A stretch of 64,000 nt of DNA from Eubacterium sp. (lineage in GTDB: Bacteria > Bacillota > Clostridia > Acetivibrionales > DSM-1351). Shown here one piece after another: positions 52,153-61,411 of the stretch. Position 1 is the stretch's first letter. Every line of letters begins with the position of its first letter. Both the position numbers and the translations under genes were made by a program. The notes below the pieces were generated by a model that was not told the DNA's origin, searched no databases, and worked only from the letters and a program-made list of their open reading frames with translations. The stretch spans positions 1 through 64,000 of the forward strand of contig JAQSXC010000009.1 in NCBI GenBank assembly GCA_029266335.1, written 5' to 3'.

Positions 52153-53361
52153 ATGACAAAACGGCTAAAAACATTACAACTACTAATATATGTATTTATT
52201 TTCTTCGGGTTTTTAAATTTATCATTTTTAGGAAAACCCATTGACCCCATGGCAGGAGTATTTTTTGCAGTTTTAACCGTTATAATTGCAGTAACCTCCT
52301 GGGTATTGAAAAAATATTATCCCATGGGTGACAGGCTGATATTTTTACTGGCCATGCTACTGTGCTCCATTGGTTTGATCATGCTCTTCAGGCTTAACAA
52401 GGCTTCAGCTCTAAAACAGCTTGTTTGGCTTGTCATCGGCATTGCAATGTTCCTGTTTGTAGTTCTTTATCTCAAGAAGGGTCTTATCAAATATGCAAAA
52501 TACAAGTATATATTTCTGGCAGGAACAATCATGTTCATGGCTATGGCCACCTTTATAGGAGTTGAAATTCTTGGAGCGAAGAACTGGGTGAAAATTGGCC
52601 CGTACGGTTTTCAACCCTCTGAATTCGGGAAGATATTTCTGATACTTTATCTGTCAACGGCACTATCCAGCATTACTTCAAGGAAACAACTGATAGAACC
52701 GGGGATTGTAATCATAATATCCCTGGGATTTATGGTTATGCAGAAGGATTTGGGTACGGCTCTTATAATATTTGCTGTTTCAGTTACAATGGTTTATCTT
52801 GCAACTTCAAAGAAGCTCTATGTACTTGCCTCACTTGGCTTGTTCAGTGCAGGAGGTATGGCAAGCTATGTGGTTTTTGATCACATAAGAAGACGTTTTA
52901 TGATCTGGCTGAATCCCTGGGATTATGTATATAACGAAAGCTATCAGCTGGTACAGTCCATGTATGCCATTGCTATGGGAGGCTTTTTCGGAAGAGGGCT
53001 GGGCATGGGTCATCCGGGTTATGTGGCTGTAAATGAGTCCGACTTCATTTTTTCGGTTATTTGTGAAGAAATGGGATTACTTATGGGTATGGCCATTCTC
53101 ATCTTACATTTTCTTCTTTTCTACCGCTCCATAAGGAGTGCCATACATGCAGAAAATAACTTTACCAAGCTGTTGACTGCCGGCCTGAGTGTTATGATTG
53201 CAACACAGACACTCGTAATCGTAGGCGGAGTTACAGGCTTTATTCCATTAACGGGGATTACCCTTCCCTTTGTAAGCTATGGCGGAACATCACTGTTGAT
53301 CAGCTTCCTGTCCCTGAGCATAATCCAAAAGGTCTCAGAAGGTGATGAGGAAGGAGAATAG
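52153..53361 (+). CDS. SEDS-family peptidoglycan polymerase (FtsW/RodA/SpoVE)
   Basis: Polytopic protein of 402 residues with about ten helices that polymerises lipid II together with a class B penicillin-binding protein. Family signatures: GAKNWVKIGPYGFQPSEFGKI, QKDLGTALI, and the C-terminal LPFVSYGGTSLL. The PBP partner starts immediately after it. The frame opens with GTG at 52141; the ATG at 52153 with GTGGA eight bases upstream is preferred but neither is strongly supported. Assignment among RodA, FtsW and SpoVE is not possible by eye; the FHA-PbpA context favours a RodA-like elongation or sporulation role. Confidence 0.92.
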   Translation: MTKRLKTLQLLIYVFIFFGFLNLSFLGKPIDPMAGVFFAVLTVIIAVTSWVLKKYYPMGDRLIFLLAMLLCSIGLIMLFRLNKASALKQLVWLVIGIAMFLFVVLYLKKGLIKYAKYKYIFLAGTIMFMAMATFIGVEILGAKNWVKIGPYGFQPSEFGKIFLILYLSTALSSITSRKQLIEPGIVIIISLGFMVMQKDLGTALIIFAVSVTMVYLATSKKLYVLASLGLFSAGGMASYVVFDHIRRRFMIWLNPWDYVYNESYQLVQSMYAIAMGGFFGRGLGMGHPGYVAVNESDFIFSVICEEMGLLMGMAILILHFLLFYRSIRSAIHAENNFTKLLTAGLSVMIATQTLVIVGGVTGFIPLTGITLPFVSYGGTSLLISFLSLSIIQKVSEGDEEGE

Positions 53362-53362
53362 T

Positions 53363-54775
53363 ATGAATAACCTTACAACAAATATAAAACGAGTTATGAT
53401 AATTTTCCTGATAGTGTTCATAGTATTGATCAGCTATCTGTCATATTTCACACTGTTCAGAGGTCCTGAAATCTCAACCAGGCCCGATAACAGAAGAATG
53501 TGGGATATAAGAAACAAAGTGGTGAGAGGTACGATATTTGATAGAAACGGGAAAGAGCTTTCAGTAAGTGAGAAAGCAAAAAACAATGAATACAAAAGGA
53601 CCTATAAAGGCGGAGCTGCAACAGCACATGTACTGGGCTACTATGATCCCCAGTATGGAATAACAGGGCTGGAAAATCTTTATGACAGCTATTTGTCCAG
53701 TAATATATCAGCATCTTTTTTAGCCTGGGTTGGAAATGGCTTTAAGGAAGTAAATAAAAAGGGTGATGATGTATATACCAGTCTTGATCTCAAACTGCAG
53801 CAGACTGCCTATAACGCACTTGGCTCGGCACGGGGTTCGGTGGTGGTATTAAAAGTGGATACTGGTGAAATTTTGGCTATGGTATCAAAGCCGTCCTACG
53901 ATCCCAATACATTGAGTAAAAATTGGAAGAGCATCAGTACAAACGAAAGCAGGCCCCTCTTAAACAGAGCCGTTTCAGGTTTGTATCCGCCGGGCTCCAC
54001 CTTCAAGGTTGTAACCGGCATAAGTGCTCTTGAAAATATTGACGGCATAGAGAATGAAACTTTCAACGATGAGGGCAGGCTGGTTTTGGGAAAGGATTAC
54101 ACCTTGAGCAATGACAAGGGCAAGGTGATGGGGAAGATCAATTTCGAACAGGCTATGATAAAGTCCAGCAATGTATTTTTCGGAAACCTTGGAATCAGAT
54201 TGGGTAATGACCTTTTCAAAACTGCTGAAGACTTCAGATTCAACAGAGATATTCCGGCTGACGGAATAATTATAGATAAAAGCAGATTTCCAAAATACAA
54301 AGCTTCAGAAAAGGGTAATCTTGCCCAAACCGGAATAGGGCAGGCAGAAATACTTGCAACGCCTGTACAGATGGCTTTGGTAGCTCAGACAATTGCAAAT
54401 GACGGAATAATGCTTAAACCCGCACTTGTCAACAAGGTGGTGGATTACAGCGGGAATACCGTAAAGGAATTAAAGCCTGAACAATTGGACAAGGTCACCA
54501 CACCTGGATATGCAAGCGAAATTAAACGATTCATGAAAGAGGTAGTCTCGAAAGGGACCGGTACCAGAGCACAGGTCAGTGGTGTTCAGGTAAGCGGAAA
54601 AACAGGTACTGCCCAGCATGTTGAAAGCAAGACACCCCACAGCTGGTTTATAGGTTTTGCGCCATATAAAAATCCGGAGATAGCTATAGCAGTCATAGTT
54701 GAGGAAGGTGGGTACGGCGGAACCGCTGCTGCTCGAATTTCCTCCGAGGTAATGACCAGATATTTTTCTAAATAA
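53363..54775 (+). CDS. Class B penicillin-binding protein (PbpA-like)
   Basis: Membrane-anchored transpeptidase of 470 residues: one N-terminal helix (about 10-31), a short N-terminal module starting RGTIFDRNGKELS, and the transpeptidase domain with active site Ser212 in GSTFK, SSN at 268-270 and KTG at 413-415. It is shorter than typical PBP2 and fits the PbpA type paired with RodA-like SEDS proteins. AAGGAGA precedes the ATG at 53363; the frame opens at 53342 within the upstream gene. It follows the SEDS gene by one base. Confidence 0.93.
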   Translation: MNNLTTNIKRVMIIFLIVFIVLISYLSYFTLFRGPEISTRPDNRRMWDIRNKVVRGTIFDRNGKELSVSEKAKNNEYKRTYKGGAATAHVLGYYDPQYGITGLENLYDSYLSSNISASFLAWVGNGFKEVNKKGDDVYTSLDLKLQQTAYNALGSARGSVVVLKVDTGEILAMVSKPSYDPNTLSKNWKSISTNESRPLLNRAVSGLYPPGSTFKVVTGISALENIDGIENETFNDEGRLVLGKDYTLSNDKGKVMGKINFEQAMIKSSNVFFGNLGIRLGNDLFKTAEDFRFNRDIPADGIIIDKSRFPKYKASEKGNLAQTGIGQAEILATPVQMALVAQTIANDGIMLKPALVNKVVDYSGNTVKELKPEQLDKVTTPGYASEIKRFMKEVVSKGTGTRAQVSGVQVSGKTGTAQHVESKTPHSWFIGFAPYKNPEIAIAVIVEEGGYGGTAAARISSEVMTRYFSK

Positions 54776-54807
54776 CAGTTCTGATTTAAAGCTAAAAGGA
54801 GTAATAA

Positions 54808-55926
54808 ATGAGCGGGGTAAGAAGACGCTATGATGTGGATTGGATAAGAACAGTTGCTGTTTTGCTTATAATTCCATTTCATGCTGCCATTATATATAAT
54901 ACAGATCCTGATGCAATAATGTACGTTAAATCAGGAATCAATGTGCATCAAATAAACCTGTTTGAATTTTTTCTGGACCGTTTTCATATGACATTATTGT
55001 TCTTTTTGGCCGGCATGGCTATATACTATTCTCTTTTGAGCCGGACCACCCGTCAGTTTGCAGGTACTCGTACCAAAAAATTATTGCTGCCGACAGTAGT
55101 GGGGGTATTTACCTTTTGCCCGATTACTACTTATGTTTTTGCAAGACAAAACGGCAGTCAGGATAGTTTATTAAGTCATTATATAGGTTTCTTCACCAGA
55201 CCTGTTGGAGGATTTGAGGGGGTAAACGGTGGATTTACTCCGATGCATCTATGGTTTATATTGTTTTTGTTTGTATATTCATTTATAGGGATACCTGTAT
55301 TTAGAGCTGTTATTAGCGAAAAGGGAAGAAGGTTGACAGACGCTCTGGCGGATTTCTTTTCAAAGCCGTTGATGTTCTTGCTGCTGACAGTCCCATATAG
55401 TATGATATTTCTGGTAGATTTAATGGATGAGCGGAATCCGGTTGCGTATTTTTTTGTAGTGATACTTGGCTTTATTTTTGCCAGCAATGACAAATTTCAA
55501 AAGGCTGTAAACCGTGATAAATGGATTTATCTTGCTTTAAGTGCAGGCATTCTTCTTCTATGGTACTTATGGGTAAAAGAGAATGAAACAGGCTCTACAT
55601 TTATATTATATCTCAAATATTTTATTACCAAGGCTGCCCGTTTAATACCAACCTTTGCACTTTTGGGTCTGGGCAACAGTTTTATTAAAACAGGAGGAAG
55701 AACGCTCAGATATCTGTCTGAAGCATCCTTCCCGGTTTACATTATACATATGCCCGTAGTAACTTATGTTGGTTATTTGTTACTTAAATTCAATATAAAG
55801 CCTGTTTATCAATACATCTTAATTATTTCATTATCATATATGATATGTTTCATTTTATATGAAACCTACCGGAGATTATTTTCAAACAGGACCTCCGCCA
55901 AGGCTGTAAAGATGATACAAGGTTGA
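54808..55926 (+). CDS. Membrane acyltransferase, family 3 (OafA/MdoC-like)
   Basis: Polytopic protein of 372 residues with about ten helices. The N-terminus YDVDWIRTVAVLLIIPFHA carries the histidine motif of the acyltransferase 3 family, and FFLAGMAIYYSL and the HLWFI segment are also typical. Such enzymes move acetyl or succinyl groups onto extracellular glycans or lipids. AAAAGGAG precedes the ATG. It follows the PBP by 32 bases and may modify wall polymers, but the acceptor is unknown. Confidence 0.88.
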   Translation: MSGVRRRYDVDWIRTVAVLLIIPFHAAIIYNTDPDAIMYVKSGINVHQINLFEFFLDRFHMTLLFFLAGMAIYYSLLSRTTRQFAGTRTKKLLLPTVVGVFTFCPITTYVFARQNGSQDSLLSHYIGFFTRPVGGFEGVNGGFTPMHLWFILFLFVYSFIGIPVFRAVISEKGRRLTDALADFFSKPLMFLLLTVPYSMIFLVDLMDERNPVAYFFVVILGFIFASNDKFQKAVNRDKWIYLALSAGILLLWYLWVKENETGSTFILYLKYFITKAARLIPTFALLGLGNSFIKTGGRTLRYLSEASFPVYIIHMPVVTYVGYLLLKFNIKPVYQYILIISLSYMICFILYETYRRLFSNRTSAKAVKMIQG

Positions 55927-55965
55927 CAGGCTGAGCGACAGGGTCTTAATATGAGCTGGTATTAC

Positions 55966-58152
55966 TTAATTTCTTACAAGCTTGGATAGTATTACTGCTA
56001 TTTCGGCCCTGGTAGTCAAGGCCCTTGGATTGATTTTGCTTCCCGTTCCACTGACAAATCCGTTCTTAACCAGGATGGCAATTGCTTCTCTGGCATAACT
56101 GCTTATGAGATAGGAATCGCTAAATTTATTTAATTCGGAGGTGTCCGCCGGAGTTAAGGGGATACCTGCTGCCTTCACAGCATTATACACCTGTACCAGC
56201 ATATCCTGTCTTGAGATATTGGACTTTGGCCCGAACAAGCCTTTACCCGTTCCGCTGGTAATACCAAGTGCCTTTGCAGTTCCGATGGCAGTATAATAGT
56301 ATGAACCTGCAGGAACGTCTGAAAAATTACCGTTAAACTCAGCGGTAAGTCCCAGAGTTTTCATCAGCATGAGTATAAAATCGCCCCGTCTGGAGTTATT
56401 CATGGGTAGAAAGGTATTCTGCCCCACACCTGCCACAATACCCTTCTCATAAAGAGTATCAATAGGGTCAATAGCCCAATAAACTTTTTGTCCCACATCA
56501 GTAAAGTATTTTGAATTATAGCTGATCTTGAGCCCGTGGCTTTGATTATGCAGCCTGTCCAGCGCTGTAACCACATAAACCAAACCATTTGTAGTGGTTT
56601 TGGCGGTATCGGTATACTGCTGAAGTCCGGAACTGTTTTTTCTAACAGTTGCAATAAGCTTTTTAGCGCTCTCATCTGAACCAATATCTATAGTTTCAGT
56701 ATTAGTGTATCTATATATGGCATAATAAGTTGAAACAGAATCATTATCCTTCCAGGTTAAAGTATTTCCGGCTATACCTGAGCTGATTGTGCCGCTGACC
56801 GGAATGGCAGGAGCTCTGCCGCCTTTCCATGGCATAACGGGAACAAGTGCCTTGCTGGACCACAAGTCCTTTTGAAGAGCAGAAACTACCTGCTGTATGG
56901 GAGTTTCAAAGGAATTGGCTATTCTGAACATGACACTGCCCTTTACTTCAGGCTTTAAGAGGTTATGTTTTGTTTGCCGTGTCATCTCCGGCACTCCGTT
57001 GTCAACAGAGAAATCCCTGTCATTGGTGGAGGAGTCTTCATTAACCCTGTACAGCGCCTGTCCGATATACAAATGAACCTTCTTGCCGCTCACAGTGTTT
57101 GACCACCAGGTAACCAGTTCACCGTAAGGAGCAGCAGGATTGGCATATGTAAAATAGATCTGGGGACAAATATAATCTATAATTTCTTCATCTACCCACT
57201 TCTTTGTATCTGCATAACATTTGTCATAATTAGTATAGGAGGAATTGGTATTTGAGCCGGCCGGATCATCTTTTCTATTTCTCCAGATTGCAGAAGGACT
57301 TATTCCAAACTTTACCCAAGGCTTTGCTGTGTTTATTTTTGCAGACAATTCCTTTACAAGCAGATATGTATTATTTCTTCTCCAATCAGCCTTGCTGGTG
57401 AACTGTCCATTGTTATATTTTTGATATGTAGTATCATCACCCATTTCATTTGCAGCCGCCTCATAATAAAAGTAATCATCAAAATGCACGCCGTCAATAT
57501 CGTAGTTGTTTACTACCTCCATGACACAGTCCTCAACCCATTTCCTTGCAGCCGGAATACCCGGATCAAGCACAAATCTGTTGTTTGCAGTTTTTATCCA
57601 GTCGGGATGCTCCTGGTAGACACTCTCAGGAACATTAAGAGAAGCCTTTGTAGCAGCACTTGTGTCCATTGAAACCCTGTAAGGATTAAACCAGGCGTGG
57701 AGCTCCAGATTTCTTTTATGAGCTTCGTCTATGGCAAACTGAAGAGGGTCAAAGCCCGGATCCTTCCCAAAGGTACCGGTCAGATAGCGCGACCAGGGAA
57801 CAAGATTGGATTTATAAAAAGCATCGCCGGTGGAACGCACCTGCAGAAATACAGCATTCATATTAAGTGCTGCTGCTTTGTCCAGCAAGCGTATAAGCTC
57901 CTCTTTGGTTTTTTGAATCCTTGTATTATTATCTGCAATAGCTTTGGTTTTTGAGGATGGCCAGTCAAGATTTACAACTGTACTGATCCAAGCCCCTCGC
58001 AGGTGACTTTTTGATACCGGCGTATAAGCGGGTAAATATTGTACATAGGGGTTCCAGGCAGCAGCAAGGGCTTTAATAGGGAGAGAAGTTAAAAATATGG
58101 TGATCAGAAGTAAAAAGGCAATATGTACACGATAAATAAGAACTTTATTCAT
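55966..58152 (-). CDS. GHL10 glycosidase-like surface protein with SLH repeats
   Basis: Exported protein of 728 residues. After a signal peptide (residues 1-31, ending ALAA) comes a family-10-like glycosylhydrolase domain (GHL10/YngK type; about 45-400) with RGAWISTVVNLDWP, FLQVRSTGDAFY, WFNPYRV and DGVHFDDYFYY. A fibronectin-like region (about 440-535) follows, then three S-layer-homology repeats to the C-terminus (FTDVGQKVYWAIDPI, FSDVPAGSYYYTAIG, FSDSYLISSYAREAI). The SLH repeats attach it to secondary wall polymers, so it acts at the cell surface on an unknown glycan. GGAGG of a hairpin-SD cassette is four bases before the ATG. Confidence 0.9.
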   Translation of the reverse strand: MNKVLIYRVHIAFLLLITIFLTSLPIKALAAAWNPYVQYLPAYTPVSKSHLRGAWISTVVNLDWPSSKTKAIADNNTRIQKTKEELIRLLDKAAALNMNAVFLQVRSTGDAFYKSNLVPWSRYLTGTFGKDPGFDPLQFAIDEAHKRNLELHAWFNPYRVSMDTSAATKASLNVPESVYQEHPDWIKTANNRFVLDPGIPAARKWVEDCVMEVVNNYDIDGVHFDDYFYYEAAANEMGDDTTYQKYNNGQFTSKADWRRNNTYLLVKELSAKINTAKPWVKFGISPSAIWRNRKDDPAGSNTNSSYTNYDKCYADTKKWVDEEIIDYICPQIYFTYANPAAPYGELVTWWSNTVSGKKVHLYIGQALYRVNEDSSTNDRDFSVDNGVPEMTRQTKHNLLKPEVKGSVMFRIANSFETPIQQVVSALQKDLWSSKALVPVMPWKGGRAPAIPVSGTISSGIAGNTLTWKDNDSVSTYYAIYRYTNTETIDIGSDESAKKLIATVRKNSSGLQQYTDTAKTTTNGLVYVVTALDRLHNQSHGLKISYNSKYFTDVGQKVYWAIDPIDTLYEKGIVAGVGQNTFLPMNNSRRGDFILMLMKTLGLTAEFNGNFSDVPAGSYYYTAIGTAKALGITSGTGKGLFGPKSNISRQDMLVQVYNAVKAAGIPLTPADTSELNKFSDSYLISSYAREAIAILVKNGFVSGTGSKINPRALTTRAEIAVILSKLVRN

Positions 58153-58190
58153 TTAACCTCCATGAGCCGCATTAGCAGCTACAAAATATT
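58153..58190 (-). repeat. Hairpin-SD cassette copy 5 (before GHL10-SLH gene)
   Basis: On the minus strand: AATATTTTGT, stem AGCTGC-TAAT-GCGGCT with one U-G pair, CATGGAGG, four bases, ATG. Compared with copies 1 and 2 the stem and loop differ slightly while the flanks are conserved. Confidence 0.82.
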
Positions 58191-58495
58191 GGTTGATGTG
58201 CATAGTTTTTCAGACTTGTATTTCAGACTTAAGTCCTTAAACAGCCCGTATAACAAAGTGAAAATAAATGTTTATAAAATGAAAATTGTCAGCTGTTAAT
58301 TTTAGAAAACTATATACATGTTTGTGGTTGACATAAAACTGGTTTTTGAGTAAAAAAATAGGGCTTTCCCGTATTAGCTCTATAGTATTATGTTAATCTA
58401 TATGGAGTGAGGCGTCAATTAAAAACATCCTATTGTTAAAAATTGCAAAGCGCCAGCAGGGATGATCCCCACTGACGCTAAAAGTACAGGATTAA
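58191..58495. other. Intergenic region between two minus-strand units
   Basis: About 300 AT-rich bases holding the MFS terminator (58449-58479) and, presumably, the promoter of the GHL10 gene. A short direct repeat TTCAGACTT occurs twice near 58210-58230. No gene or clear RNA element seen. Confidence 0.4.
58449..58479 (-). terminator. Intrinsic terminator after TetR/MFS operon
   Basis: AGCGCCAGCAGGGAT pairs with ATCCCCACTGACGCT (two mismatches) around one base; the minus strand continues TTTGCAATTTTT. Confidence 0.8.
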
Positions 58496-60538
58496 TTATT
58501 TGATCAATGAGCTCTTTAACCTGGACTTTTCAGGTTCCCGATAAAACAGCAGCAGTAAAATGGATAAGACACAAAAAACTGCCACCGTAATATACATTTG
58601 CTGGAAACCTGTACTCAAGGAGTTCTGAAAGGATTTTTCCAGCTCGGGCTTCAGCAGATCTATTTTTTTGAGATAATCCTTTTGGGACTGCTCAAAGGCC
58701 TGCGGTACAGCTTTCTTCAGATCCTCCATTTTAACAACGGTATCCGCCATTAAAGCTTTCTGAGCTTTCATACCTTTTACAGCACCCTGAAGAGCAGCCT
58801 TGTCAATATTGGGACTGCCCGGGCCTCCTGCAGTGTTTCCTGTTTCCATTTGTGATATAGCTGCATCAATTCCTGTTATGCCTTGATTAAGCCCGGCGAT
58901 ACCCTTTTGAAGGCCTTCCAGAATTCCCGCTATTACTTCAGGGGTGTTCTGGCCATACATGAATTCTGAAAACTCCCGGGCTCTTTGTGCAATATTAGTA
59001 ACATCAGCTGATTGCAAGGCTTTTAAGGCTTCTTCAGGTATGGCTTTGCCGCTGCTCATATCAAAATTCATTGTACCCAGGTTGTTTAAGTCGGGGATAT
59101 TAACATCCTTAAGCATTTCTGCCATTCTGGGGTCCTTTTTCATCTGTTCGATGTTTTTATTTACCTGGGCAGTTTGACTAATTGCTGGAACAGAAGGCTG
59201 GGGAAGCAGGCTCATAAGATTGTCCCTGGCAACAACTCCGGACTGTGCAAGGAACCCGATCATAATGGACGGTGCTATAATTGTACCTATAGATCTGACC
59301 AACGACAGTGTTGCCAGTGCGGAATTAGCCTGCTCTTTTCTGGTATTGCCAAGCATCATATAGTTCAGCGGTGATCCCATGACAAAACCCAGGCCGGTAC
59401 CGATCAACGCAAGGCTGATGAGAACAGCGGCCAGATTGTTTACCTGTGTAGCAATGAGGGCAAGAAACAGCGAACCTGCAAGAGAGACCAGAAAGCCGCC
59501 TGTTAAAACCTTGCCGGCTCCATAGCGGTCTACAAGCCTGCCGCTCATTGGAGCACCTATCGCAGTAAATACACCCAGAATTGTCACAAAGTAGCCGCCT
59601 TTACCTGTCGCAATATGAAGAGCATTCTCAGAAAATTGGGGTACAAATATCATACCCATCATGCAAATACCCACGAAAAATCCTACTACCAGTGTTATCA
59701 GGATTTTTGGCGTAGTAAAATACTTCAGGTTTAATATAGGGTCCTGCGCTTTTTTCTCAATAAAAATAAATAGCGGCAGCAGCAGAACAAACAGCAGCAA
59801 ATATGGATAAACACCTGTGCTTTTTATTGTGCTTCCAAAATCAAAAAAGTCTATGTTTTTTAGTCCGTATATTAACGCAAGGATCATTGCTACAATGACA
59901 GCCGTACCGCATATATCGATTTTTCCGGGTTTTTCCTGTGCTTTGTTGACCGGAAGGAATACTATTCCAAATATAATAATTATGACACTAATGGGCAGAT
60001 TGATGTAAAAAAGAAACTGCCAGTTTTCTATACCGAAAATATCCAGAATTGCACTTCCTAAAGATGACCCCATTATATTAGCCAGACCGTAAACGCCTCC
60101 AAGCAGTCCAAGCGCCATTCCACGCTTTTCTTCCGGGAAGGTAGTGCCAAACTCGGCATTTGCAATGGGCATTATGCCACCGCCCCCAATTGCCTGAATT
60201 ACACGGCCTGTCAAAAGCATGGGAAAGCTGCTGAAGTTCTCTGAAAGTCCGCATATGAGTGAACCCATTCCAAATAAGGTTATACAAACAAGATAGACAT
60301 GCTTTCTTCCTATTCTATCGGCAATCTTGCCTGAAACCGGTATTGAAGCAGCATAAGCCAGTGTAAAGATTGTTATCATCCATATGCCTGCTTTGTCGGT
60401 TATACCGAGATTTGCCTGTATAACTGTTCTGGCAGGTGTTACTATACCTGTATCAATTGCACCCATGAAAATGCCGAGCATATAAAGAAACATCAGCGTT
60501 CCTAACCTGGGTTTGACTCTGGAGTTGAGTTGATCCAT
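58496..60538 (-). CDS. MFS efflux transporter with large C-terminal extracytoplasmic insert
   Basis: DHA2-type multidrug transporter of 680 residues, about 200 longer than usual. Helices 1-13 are normal (VTPARTVIQANLG, GKIADRIGRKHVY, GSSLGSAILDIFGIENWQFLFYINLP). After about residue 435 a long hydrophilic, helical segment of roughly 190 residues appears (AREFSEFMYGQNTPEVIAG, MKAQKALMADTVVKM), and then the final helix with a basic tail. AAAGGAG precedes the ATG. It is cotranscribed with the upstream TetR gene, so it probably exports a compound sensed by that repressor. Confidence 0.9.
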   Translation of the reverse strand: MDQLNSRVKPRLGTLMFLYMLGIFMGAIDTGIVTPARTVIQANLGITDKAGIWMITIFTLAYAASIPVSGKIADRIGRKHVYLVCITLFGMGSLICGLSENFSSFPMLLTGRVIQAIGGGGIMPIANAEFGTTFPEEKRGMALGLLGGVYGLANIMGSSLGSAILDIFGIENWQFLFYINLPISVIIIIFGIVFLPVNKAQEKPGKIDICGTAVIVAMILALIYGLKNIDFFDFGSTIKSTGVYPYLLLFVLLLPLFIFIEKKAQDPILNLKYFTTPKILITLVVGFFVGICMMGMIFVPQFSENALHIATGKGGYFVTILGVFTAIGAPMSGRLVDRYGAGKVLTGGFLVSLAGSLFLALIATQVNNLAAVLISLALIGTGLGFVMGSPLNYMMLGNTRKEQANSALATLSLVRSIGTIIAPSIMIGFLAQSGVVARDNLMSLLPQPSVPAISQTAQVNKNIEQMKKDPRMAEMLKDVNIPDLNNLGTMNFDMSSGKAIPEEALKALQSADVTNIAQRAREFSEFMYGQNTPEVIAGILEGLQKGIAGLNQGITGIDAAISQMETGNTAGGPGSPNIDKAALQGAVKGMKAQKALMADTVVKMEDLKKAVPQAFEQSQKDYLKKIDLLKPELEKSFQNSLSTGFQQMYITVAVFCVLSILLLLFYREPEKSRLKSSLIK

Positions 60539-60559
60539 AAAATATCTCCTTTAAATTTA

Positions 60560-61144
60560 TTACGAATTTTTGTTTTCCAACAGATCAATTAGTGCTGTCA
60601 GAGATGGCTTGACCATGCTGAACTCAGCTTCCTCATTAGAGTATGAAATGAGAATGTGAGAAATAATATCGCAGATATTCATTACCTCTTGAGAAGGTTC
60701 GGGTTTTTTACCGGTGCTTCTGCCACTTTCAATAACTTTAAACACCTTCTCTGAAATATGGTTTCTCAGAAGTTTTCGTTTTTCATTTATCTTGCTTACA
60801 TTCATATCCTCAGTGTTTTCAATGGGATGCGTCTGAAACCATTCACCATGAACATTGATCATAAAACTATTTAGTTCATTAAATATAATTTCTATTTTAT
60901 CGATTGCAGGAGCAGAAGTTTTTATATTCTGGTCAATCCTTCTTAGCATAAGATTCCACTCGTTTAGAAGGATTTCAGCAATTATCTGGTTTTTTGAACT
61001 GTAATAATTGTACACTGTGCCTGTAGCAACACCGCATCTGGCTGCTATATTTCTTATGTTCAATTCGGAATATCCTGTCTCCTTGATCAATTGCCGGGTT
61101 ACGGACAATATATCCTCTTTAACGTTGTTTAAATTCTTTGGCAT
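60560..61144 (-). CDS. TetR-family transcriptional repressor
   Basis: A 194-residue regulator with an N-terminal TetR helix-turn-helix (LNIRNIAARCGVATGTVYNYYSSKNQIIAEIL) and a ligand domain. It lies 21 bases before the MFS gene on the same strand, and a double operator overlaps the promoter in front of it, so it should repress its own operon until an inducer binds. GGAGG precedes the ATG. The C-terminal domain gives no clue to the ligand. Confidence 0.93.
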   Translation of the reverse strand: MPKNLNNVKEDILSVTRQLIKETGYSELNIRNIAARCGVATGTVYNYYSSKNQIIAEILLNEWNLMLRRIDQNIKTSAPAIDKIEIIFNELNSFMINVHGEWFQTHPIENTEDMNVSKINEKRKLLRNHISEKVFKVIESGRSTGKKPEPSQEVMNICDIISHILISYSNEEAEFSMVKPSLTALIDLLENKNS

Positions 61145-61165
61145 TTTTCCTCCACATTATCTTCT

Positions 61166-61200
61166 ACTATAATGAACGGTGTTCATGTGAACAATGTTCA
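61166..61200 (-). promoter_or_regulatory. TetR/MFS operon promoter with double operator
   Basis: On the minus strand TTGTTC (61194-61189) and TATAGT (61171-61166) are exactly 17 bases apart. Two 13-bp palindromes, TGAACGGTGTTCA (61173-61185) and TGAACAATGTTCA (61188-61200), fill the spacer and the -35 box. The arms are identical and only the three central bases differ. Confidence 0.85.
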
Positions 61201-61411
61201 TTATAATTTATTTTTATATATTAATCAATAAAAAAATCTACAGTATTAAAAAGCATTCAAATTTCTGATAACATGTATATAGAATATGCATAATGCAGTG
61301 AGAACGTTAAAGACTAAAACTATTATATTTGCAGAAGGTTATGGATTTTTTTATTAATAAGGGATATATTCAGATAAAGCGGGGGTTCAGTATATAAAGG
61401 AATGGAGATAA

